NCBI GenBank assembly: GCA_020848855.1
Contig: JADLHH010000078.1
Location: 1 to 7,943, forward strand
DNA length: 7,943 bases
Origin: Anaerolineae bacterium
Lineage (GTDB): Bacteria; Chloroflexota; Anaerolineae; Aggregatilineales; Phototrophicaceae
Direction of reading: 5' to 3'
In this document: positions 1 to 5,453 of the stretch, in pieces
How the letters are laid out: each line of letters starts with the position of its first letter
Position numbering within the stretch: position 1 is the first letter of the stretch
The notes under the pieces: model-generated
What the model was told of the DNA's origin: nothing
Database searches by the model: none
Seen by the model: only the letters and a program-made list of their open reading frames with translations
Position numbers and translations under genes: made by a program

Positions 1-1041
1 GACGATTGCCGCCGCCATCAGCGCCATATTCAGCGGGCTGACCGTCAGCGCACCCTGACCGAGCGCCAGCCGCGCCAGCGCGTCGTCGTCTGCGGCAGTC
101 GGGACAGGCGTCGGCGTGGTGTTGGCGTCGTCGGTGACGAAGCCGGGCAGTGTCGGCTGCTTGTCCAGCCGGAATGTATCGATGGTCGCCTGTACCGTCG
201 CCGAGCCGAGGTCAATCGCCAGCGACTTGAAGGCGTTCGGACAGGCGAATGTGTAAGCGTCGCGCAGCGGCAGCGCCATCGACGGCAAACGCACGGCACA
301 GTTGAGTTGCAGGTCTTGCAGCACGACCGGGTCGGTCGCCTGATCGATGTTTGCATCAATTGGATGGTTGACGAGGAAAGCGGCTGCCATCAGCGGCGTT
401 TCCAGCGCGCCGCCCGGCTGGTAGCGCCCCTGCAGCACGCGGTTGAAGAATGGGTTGCCCGGCGCGGCGATCAGCATATCCCAGTTGGCATCGAGCGTGT
501 TCGGATCGTAGGTCGGCAGGCTGAGCATCGCCAGCACCGCGCCGTCGGGCACGCTCAGGACGACTACCGCACCCTGCTGCCCGTCCATCGCCTCGGCGAT
601 GCGCTCCTGCACGTCGAGGTCGAGTGTCAGGCGCGCGTCCGAGCCTTCCGTCGCGCGGTGCAGCAGGCTGTCGAGCAGCAGCGTGCCCGTGTCGCGCGCG
701 ATTGAACTGCCGCTCAGCACGCCGTCGAACGCGCTTTCCGCGCCGTCCGCGCCGTAGCGCAGGCTGAAGTAGCCGAGCGCGCTGTACATCGCCGGGTAGA
801 GGTACTGGCGAATCACCCGCTCGTTTTCGCCGAGTGTCGATTCCACCAGCGTCCGGTCGTCGCGGTCGACCAGTGTGCCGCGCAGGATCGATGCCGCCGC
901 TTCGACACGGCGCGGGTTATCGGCGCGCTTGAGGATCGTGTCGGGACCGATCACCGCCCAGTAGGTCGCCGCCATAGTGACCACCCCGAACATCGCCAGC
1001 AGACCGATCACCAGGCGGTTGACTTCGCGCGTGAATTTCAC
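1..1041 (-). CDS. Class B penicillin-binding protein (PbpA/PBP2-like), catalytic motifs lost; 3' end off window
   Basis: The frame is open for 347 codons from a GTG two bases after the SEDS stop, with a GGGAGAG Shine-Dalgarno inside the end of the upstream gene. An N-terminal membrane segment (about residues 10-32) is followed by a PbpA-type dimerisation region (NPRRV near 42-46, RGTLVDRD near 54-61, YFSLRYG near 91-97). A transpeptidase fold runs from about 137 (TLDLDVQ, QQGAVVVLS, LPTYDPN) to LGQGALTVSPLNMAL at 327-341. Class B PBPs normally cross-link peptidoglycan outside the membrane with a partner SEDS protein. Here YQPG (207-210) is followed by GALE where the family has STFK, so Ser is Gly211 and Lys is Glu214. 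The SxN motif, 55 residues on, reads Ala266-Cys-Pro268. The KTG motif would lie beyond the window. Family assignment is firm; I infer a non-catalytic, perhaps regulatory, role. The gene is not decayed, since no stop or frameshift is seen. Confidence 0.9.
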   Translation of the reverse strand, partial: MKFTREVNRLVIGLLAMFGVVTMAATYWAVIGPDTILKRADNPRRVEAAASILRGTLVDRDDRTLVESTLGENERVIRQYLYPAMYSALGYFSLRYGADGAESAFDGVLSGSSIARDTGTLLLDSLLHRATEGSDARLTLDLDVQERIAEAMDGQQGAVVVLSVPDGAVLAMLSLPTYDPNTLDANWDMLIAAPGNPFFNRVLQGRYQPGGALETPLMAAAFLVNHPIDANIDQATDPVVLQDLQLNCAVRLPSMALPLRDAYTFACPNAFKSLAIDLGSATVQATIDTFRLDKQPTLPGFVTDDANTTPTPVPTAADDDALARLALGQGALTVSPLNMALMAAAIV

Positions 1042-1043
1042 GG

Positions 1044-2369
1044 CTAGTTCTCTCCCGCCGAAAGCCGCAGCAGCAGACCGACCATGACGAAGTTGACCAG
1101 CAGCGAGCTGCCCCCATAGCTGAAATAGGGCAGGGTGACCCCCGTTAGCGGGATCAGCTTCAGCACGCCCCCCATGATCAGCAGCGTCTGCACGGCGATC
1201 ATCACGCTCAAGCCGACCGCCATCAGCGCCTGAAACGGGCGGAACCGCTGCAGGATGGCGATTCGCAGCCCGCGCACGACGAACACGGCGAAGCAGACGA
1301 CGACCGCGATCACGCCGAGCAGCCCCCATTCTTCCGCCAGCGCCGCGAACACGAAATCCGAATGGACGACCGGGATGTACGTCGGCGACCCCTGTCCGAT
1401 TCCCTGCCCGAAGACGCCGCCCGCCGCGAACGCCAGCAGGCTCTGGACGATCTGAAAGGCACGGTTGTCGGCTTCCAGCCAGGGATTCAGCCAGATATCC
1501 ACCCGAAGCTGCACCACGTCGAATAGCCGATAGGCGGCTATCCCGGCGACCGCCACCAGCAGCGCGCCGATGATCAGCAGCGGGGCGTAGCCGCTGGCGA
1601 CGTACAGCAGCACCAGAAACACCACTAAGAACAGGATCGCCGTGCCGAGATCGCGCTGCCATACCAGAATCACGACCGACAAGCCCCACATCAGCGCGAT
1701 CGGTCCGGCGATGCGCGGCGAAAAGCGCGGGTGTTCGATAGTCATTCGCTTCTGCGCTGCGGGGTCTGCCGCGCGCATTGCCGGGAACTGCTCGGCGAGG
1801 TAGCTCGCCAGGAACACCACCAGAATCACCTTGAGCGCTTCCGATGGCTGGAAGAACAAGCCGCCGACGCCCAGCCACAATTCCGGCGCGCCTTCCAGCC
1901 CGGACGGGTTCGTGCCGAGGATAATGGTGGCGATCAGCAGCGCGAAGCCGACGACCAGCAGCGTGTAGCGATAGGCGCGCAGCAGCCGGACGATGCGCGG
2001 CGTGTAGACGATCACCAGCATCGCGGTTGCCGAAACCAGCAGCCACAGTGTCTGGCGCTCGGTGAAGTTCGGCGCCAGCCGGTCGATCATGACCAGCCCC
2101 CAGCCGCTCATCAGCAGCGCCAGCGGGAACAGCAGCCGGTCGCGCAGCGGCAGACGGCGGTCGAGTAGCCGGCTGCCGACCACCGCGCAGACGATCCAGG
2201 CGATCAGCGGCAGCCAGGCGCGAATTTCGAACGCGCGCCGTTCCAGCGTCAGCGCCAGCAGGTTGACGAACACGAAGCCTCCGCCCAGCACGAGCAGCAG
2301 CACTTCCGCCCAGTGGATCGGCGGCACTTCGCGTTCAAGGCGCTCAGGGAGGTGGAGCGTAACGTCCAT
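1044..2369 (-). CDS. SEDS family peptidoglycan glycosyltransferase (FtsW/RodA)
   Basis: This 441-residue polytopic membrane protein belongs to the family that polymerises lipid II into glycan strands with a class B PBP partner. SEDS signatures seen are FQPSEALK (173-180), QRDLGTA (238-244), a NPW..AD.RAFQIVQS stretch (295-310), GQGIGQGSPTYIP (321-333), HSDFVFA (336-342), EEWGLLG, and PYFSYGGSSL (414-423). Asp301 aligns with the putative catalytic Asp of RodA/FtsW and is intact. The N-terminus carries extra membrane segments before the core (about residues 22-42, 51-68 and 79-96), like the long actinobacterial RodA form. Start is the ATG 19 bases after the MTAP stop; no clear Shine-Dalgarno is visible, so translation may depend on coupling. 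FtsW versus RodA cannot be decided from sequence alone; the PbpA-like neighbour favours a RodA-like elongation role. Confidence 0.95.
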   Translation of the reverse strand: MDVTLHLPERLEREVPPIHWAEVLLLVLGGGFVFVNLLALTLERRAFEIRAWLPLIAWIVCAVVGSRLLDRRLPLRDRLLFPLALLMSGWGLVMIDRLAPNFTERQTLWLLVSATAMLVIVYTPRIVRLLRAYRYTLLVVGFALLIATIILGTNPSGLEGAPELWLGVGGLFFQPSEALKVILVVFLASYLAEQFPAMRAADPAAQKRMTIEHPRFSPRIAGPIALMWGLSVVILVWQRDLGTAILFLVVFLVLLYVASGYAPLLIIGALLVAVAGIAAYRLFDVVQLRVDIWLNPWLEADNRAFQIVQSLLAFAAGGVFGQGIGQGSPTYIPVVHSDFVFAALAEEWGLLGVIAVVVCFAVFVVRGLRIAILQRFRPFQALMAVGLSVMIAVQTLLIMGGVLKLIPLTGVTLPYFSYGGSSLLVNFVMVGLLLRLSAGEN

Positions 2370-2388
2370 CAGCGAATTTTGCAGCCCA

Positions 2389-3249
2389 TCAGGTATTCGG
2401 GAACAGCCGCCCGACGATTGGGCGCAGCCTGCCGATCTGCATCACGGCGCGGTCGGTCATCACGGCATTGTCGAGCGTGTGATGGCAGTCGCAGTCCAGC
2501 GACACATCGAGCAGTTCGACCGCCCGCACAAGCGCCCGCTGGGCGATGCGCAGGTTGTGGTGGAAGGTCTGCACCACCATCGTCGAATTGACCGGCTCCT
2601 CGTGCCATACGTCGTAATCGGTGATGTGCGACATGGTGGTATAGGCGATCTCGGCTTCGCGCGCCAGAAACGCTTCCGGGCAGGTGGTCATGCCGATAAT
2701 GTCGCAGCCCCACTGCCGGAAAATTCGGCTTTCGCCGCGCGTGCTGAAGCGCGGACCCTCGATGGTGATGTACGTCCCGGTCTCGTGCGCCGTGCCGCCA
2801 ACCTCGCGCACAGCCTGCGCCCCGATTTTGCTCAGTTCCGCGCAGAGCGGGTCGGCGACCGAAACATGCGCGACCAGCCCGGTGTCGAAGAATGACCGTC
2901 CGCGATCCGCCTTCGTGTAGTCAACAAGCTGGTCGGGGAAGACGATGTGACCCGGCGCGTAGTCTTCCCGCAGCGAGCCGCAGGCGTTCACGGCGAAGAT
3001 GAAGCGCGCGCCGAGCATTTTCAGCGCGCAGATGTTGGCGCGGTACGGCACGGTGCTGGGCGTGAACACGTGCCCGATGCCGTGACGCGGGATGAAGGCG
3101 ACTCGCTTGCCGCCCAACGTGCCGATCACCACGTCGGCGCTGGGCTTGCCAAAAGGCGTGTCGATCACCTGCGTGACCACATCGGTCAGTTCCGGCATAT
3201 TGTACAGCCCCGAACCGCCGATCACGCCGATCTGGATACTTTCCATCAT
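2389..3249 (-). CDS. mtnP: S-methyl-5'-thioadenosine phosphorylase
   Basis: The enzyme splits methylthioadenosine with phosphate into adenine and 5-methylthioribose-1-phosphate, salvaging a by-product of polyamine and related AdoMet chemistry in the cytoplasm. The 286-residue protein has the PNP/MTAP family features in order: GGSGLY (11-16, phosphate loop), RHGIGH (55-60), YRANI.ALK.LG (69-80), AVNACGSL (86-93), PDQLVDYT (105-112), TIEGPRFSTRGES (162-174), GMTTCPEA (186-193) and TDYDVW (210-215). Asp211 and Asp213 in TDYD match the pair that selects 6-aminopurines, so MTA rather than inosine/guanosine is the expected substrate. Two ATGs are adjacent (3249 and 3246); either could be used, and the nearest purine-rich run upstream is weak. 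It lies 29 bases after the SDR gene and 19 before the SEDS gene, so it is probably co-transcribed with cell-wall genes, an unusual setting. Confidence 0.95.
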   Translation of the reverse strand: MMESIQIGVIGGSGLYNMPELTDVVTQVIDTPFGKPSADVVIGTLGGKRVAFIPRHGIGHVFTPSTVPYRANICALKMLGARFIFAVNACGSLREDYAPGHIVFPDQLVDYTKADRGRSFFDTGLVAHVSVADPLCAELSKIGAQAVREVGGTAHETGTYITIEGPRFSTRGESRIFRQWGCDIIGMTTCPEAFLAREAEIAYTTMSHITDYDVWHEEPVNSTMVVQTFHHNLRIAQRALVRAVELLDVSLDCDCHHTLDNAVMTDRAVMQIGRLRPIVGRLFPNT

Positions 3250-3278
3250 GATGCTGTTCTACTCTTTCCCTGATGTGG

Positions 3279-4070
3279 CTACATGGTGGCGCGGATTCTA
3301 CCGCCATCGACCGGGAGCGCCACCCCATTGATGAATCCCGCCGCCGGGGAGCAGAGAAAGACGGCGGCGTTGGCGAATTCTTTGGGCGTGCCGTAGCGCC
3401 CCAGCGGAATGTCGGCGGCGGCGCGTTCGCGCTCCTGCTCGACGCTCGTGCCGTTTTTGCGCGCTCGCGTTTCCAGCAGGTCGGCTTGCCGCGCCGTTTC
3501 AATCGTGCCAGGCAGGAGACTGTTGACGCGAATCGCCTCTGGTGCGAGTTCCTGCGAGAGTGTTTTCATCAGCCCGACGACCGCCGGACGGATCGCATTG
3601 GTCAGGATGTTGTTTTTGCTCGGCTGTTTGGCGGACGCCGACGCAATCGCCAGAATCGCCGCCCGCCGCGACTGGCGCAGGTAGGGCAGGGCAGCGCGCA
3701 CCAGATTCACCGCGCTCATCAGCGTCGTCTGGGTCGCGCGTTCCCAGTCTGCGGCGGCGAAATCGTCGAACGTGCCGCTGGGCGGTCCGCCCGCGTTGGT
3801 GACGAGGATGTCCAGCCCGCCGAGCATGTCGGCGGCGTTGCGCACCAGCCGCTCGACGGCTGCCGGGTCGCTCACGTCGCCCGCCAGCGTGTAGACCGGG
3901 TTGCCGCTCGCCTGATTGATGCCGGCAGCGGTCTCCTGAAGCGCCCCCAATGTCCGGCTGTTGACGACCACCAGCGCCCCTTCCAGGCTGAACTGGCGGG
4001 CGGTCGCCGCGCCCAACCCCTGACTGGCAGCGGTGACCAGCACTTTCGCCCCGCGTAATCCTAAATCCAT
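3279..4070 (-). CDS. Short-chain dehydrogenase/reductase-like protein, non-canonical active site
   Basis: The 263-residue protein has the SDR Rossmann fold: a cofactor-binding motif TAASQGLG (13-20), a GDVSD acidic motif (64-68), VTNAGG (90-95), a beta5 segment AILAIASASA (138-147), LPGTIET (186-192) and the C-terminal VDGGRIR (254-260). The catalytic Tyr-x-x-x-Lys is absent: aligned on the helix that starts ILTNAIRPAVVGL, the Tyr position is Thr157 and the Lys position is Arg161. I recall a 3-oxoacyl-ACP-reductase-like SDR subgroup (YvrD/APE0912-like) with the same kind of SNAVR-type replacement, so this is probably subgroup-typical rather than damage. The substrate cannot be read from the sequence. 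It starts 4 bases after the FHA gene stop, with GGAG in the end of that gene as a plausible ribosome site, and is part of the fha-SEDS-PBP operon. Confidence 0.9.
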   Translation of the reverse strand: MDLGLRGAKVLVTAASQGLGAATARQFSLEGALVVVNSRTLGALQETAAGINQASGNPVYTLAGDVSDPAAVERLVRNAADMLGGLDILVTNAGGPPSGTFDDFAAADWERATQTTLMSAVNLVRAALPYLRQSRRAAILAIASASAKQPSKNNILTNAIRPAVVGLMKTLSQELAPEAIRVNSLLPGTIETARQADLLETRARKNGTSVEQERERAAADIPLGRYGTPKEFANAAVFLCSPAAGFINGVALPVDGGRIRATM

Positions 4071-4074
4071 GCGC

Positions 4075-4518
4075 TCACTGCTCCAGTTCGAGCCGGAAGC
4101 TCAGGCTGCCGATGCCGATAATGTCGCCGTCGGTGATGATCACCGGCTGGGTGATGGGCATTCCGTTGATGGTCGTGCCGTTGCGGCTCTGGCGGTCTTC
4201 CAGCCACCACTGACCGCTGCGCAGCGCGACCAGCGCGTGCTCGCCGCTGGCGTAGTTGTCGTTGATGGCGATGGTGTTGGTGGGCGAACGTCCGAAGCTG
4301 GTGAGCGGCAGCAGCGGGTATGACTGCCCGGTCGGGGCGAAGCTGTCGCCAATATCGCGCATTTCGATCAGCCGACCATACGTGCGGCGGCTGGCTTCGA
4401 CCTGCACGACCACGCTGCGGTAGTCGTGCCACATGACGACGAACAGCAGCGCCAGCACACCCACGAGCAGCGCGCCGGAAACCATCCGCAGCAGAAAAAG
4501 CGTCAGTTCGGTGCTCAC
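4075..4518 (-). CDS. Membrane-anchored FHA domain protein (FhaB/FipA-like)
   Basis: This is a 147-residue protein with one N-terminal membrane segment (about 7-30) and one C-terminal FHA domain (about 70-145) facing the cytoplasm. FHA domains bind phosphothreonine. The expected signature residues are present: Gly76-Arg77, Ser91-x-x-His94, and Asn113-Gly114 in SRNGTTING. Size and architecture match actinobacterial FhaB/FipA, which links Ser/Thr kinase signals to the division and elongation machinery. Start is the GTG at 4518, with GGAG five bases upstream; 15 bases separate it from the fhaA-like stop. The partner kinase is not in the window. Recognition of FHA is firm; the FhaB role is inferred from order next to an FhaA-like gene and the SEDS/PBP pair. 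Confidence 0.9.
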   Translation of the reverse strand: MSTELTLFLLRMVSGALLVGVLALLFVVMWHDYRSVVVQVEASRRTYGRLIEMRDIGDSFAPTGQSYPLLPLTSFGRSPTNTIAINDNYASGEHALVALRSGQWWLEDRQSRNGTTINGMPITQPVIITDGDIIGIGSLSFRLELEQ

Positions 4519-4533
4519 GACGGCTCCGCCGGG

Positions 4534-5301
4534 CTACAGGATCGGCTGGTCGCCAAAATTGGTCTGGTCGTCGAGCAGGGATGTGTCTTCAAGATAGACG
4601 ATCTGCGTTTTGCCGACACGGATCACGTCGCCCGGTTGCAGGCGGTGCTCGCGGACGATGACATCGTTGACGAGGACGCCCCCCTGGCTTTGCGTGTCGA
4701 ACAGCGTATAGACGCCGAACCGCAGCCGAAGCTGGATGTGATGGCGCGAGACGTAGGGGTCTTCCAGCACGACGTGGTTATCACGGCTGCGCCCGATATT
4801 GACGATGCCGTCCCGCAGCAGGTAGGTCATCTGCCCGTTGACGATGAGTTGAGGGTTCTGCGGCGCGCGCGACTCCGGCATCGCGATCGGCTTCATGACT
4901 GCCGTCGCCGAAGTCGTGCCGCTGCGATAGCCGGCATCGACCACGATTTCGCTGGTTTCGGTGTTCGGCGCGGCGATGAACTCGATAGTCGGCACGTCGC
5001 TCAGCCGATAGCCGACTGCCGCCGCCAGTTCGACCAGATGCTGACCGAGGATATGCTTCAGTTCCGGCTGGCGGCTCATCAGGTGCTCGCACACTTGCGG
5101 GTTGAGGCGAATCAGATAGCGGTCGGGCGCGTACGGGCGCGGGTCGCCGTCGCTGGCTGGCTGGATTCCGCCCTCCATCGCCCGCGCCAGATGCAGCGCG
5201 ATATCCTGTGCGCGGATCGTCTTGCTGAAAAGCTGGGCGAACGTGCCTTCGATAAGCTGCTCCAGCTTCGCCTCTAGGCGTGCGATTGCTTGATCATTCA
5301 T
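4534..5301 (-). CDS. FhaA-like protein: DUF3662 N-terminal domain plus C-terminal FHA domain
   Basis: From the ATG at 5301 the product has 255 residues. The N-terminal region (about 1-110) is the FhaA-type DUF3662 domain, seen in LEAKLEQLIEGTFAQLF (9-25), ALHLARAMEGG (35-45) and YAPDRYLIRLNP (57-68). A linker with little conservation (about 112-150) leads to an FHA domain (about 152-240) with Gly170-Arg171, Ser185-Arg-His187 and a SQGGVLVND turn. The Asn of the usual NGT turn is replaced by Gly. In Mycobacterium FhaA contacts lipid II flippase MviN and wall-synthesis regulators; a comparable role here is inference. In-frame ATGs also exist at 5337 and 5310, but the first overlaps the -35 and the second overlaps the -10 of the promoter, so 5301 is the best start. 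No Shine-Dalgarno precedes it, as expected for a leaderless message. Confidence 0.9.
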   Translation of the reverse strand: MNDQAIARLEAKLEQLIEGTFAQLFSKTIRAQDIALHLARAMEGGIQPASDGDPRPYAPDRYLIRLNPQVCEHLMSRQPELKHILGQHLVELAAAVGYRLSDVPTIEFIAAPNTETSEIVVDAGYRSGTTSATAVMKPIAMPESRAPQNPQLIVNGQMTYLLRDGIVNIGRSRDNHVVLEDPYVSRHHIQLRLRFGVYTLFDTQSQGGVLVNDVIVREHRLQPGDVIRVGKTQIVYLEDTSLLDDQTNFGDQPIL

Positions 5302-5308
5302 GGGGCGC

Positions 5309-5337
5309 ATTATAGCCCGACGCTCAGATCGCGGCAA
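5309..5337 (-). promoter_or_regulatory. Sigma-70-type promoter of the fhaA-fhaB-SDR-MTAP-SEDS-PBP operon
   Basis: On the minus strand a perfect TATAAT (5314-5309) follows TTGCCG (5337-5332, four of six to the consensus) at the ideal 17-base spacing. The expected transcription start, about 6-8 bases after the -10, falls at 5303-5301, on or next to the ATG of fhaA. No other strong promoter is visible in the small gaps downstream, so this site probably drives all six genes. Seen directly: boxes and spacing. Inferred: activity and start point. Confidence 0.8.
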
Positions 5338-5399
5338 TGCGCGCTTACCCTACGTGCTGCCTCTGGCGATATGTGGCTTATCGTGACGTGGGGACATAT

Positions 5400-5428
5400 G
5401 TAGGGGCATGGCGTCGCCATGCCCCTAC
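5400..5428. repeat. Perfect 29-base palindrome (hairpin repeat), 14-base arms
   Basis: Arms 5400-5413 (GTAGGGGCATGGCG) and 5415-5428 are exact reverse complements around one base; as RNA it would fold with a 12-13 bp stem and a small loop. It lies 25 bases after the stop of the PPIase gene, in the 152-base gap before fhaA. No U-tract follows on either strand, so it is not a classical intrinsic terminator, although it could still slow polymerase or protect the 3' end. The GTAGGGGC...GCCCCTAC form resembles palindromic repeats that I recall being dispersed in Chloroflexota and cyanobacterial genomes; copy number cannot be checked here. Confidence 0.9.
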
Positions 5429-5453
5429 GGAAATTACAGGATGGTATATCGGG

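Noticed and set aside
1..1041. PBP as a decayed pseudogene
   Set aside because: The frame is open throughout, the codon use matches its neighbours, and non-catalytic conserved segments are retained on both sides of the altered motifs.
917..1117. Minus-strand frame of 66 codons at the SEDS/PBP junction
   Set aside because: It overlaps the end of the SEDS gene and the start of the PBP gene in a third frame; both of those are supported by family motifs.
2369..2713. Minus-strand frame of 114 codons overlapping the MTAP gene
   Set aside because: It is another frame of the MTAP coding sequence with no recognisable domain; the MTAP frame accounts for the region fully.
3273..5277. Long plus-strand frames opposite the SDR and fhaA-like genes (261 and 283 codons), and similar ones elsewhere on the plus strand
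   Set aside because: They lie antisense to clearly recognised minus-strand genes, have low-complexity Arg/Ala/Gln-rich translations with no family features, and are typical by-products of high GC at third codon positions.
5400..5428. CRISPR repeat or intrinsic terminator at the palindrome
   Set aside because: There is only one copy, with no spacer-repeat periodicity, and neither strand has a U-tract after the stem.
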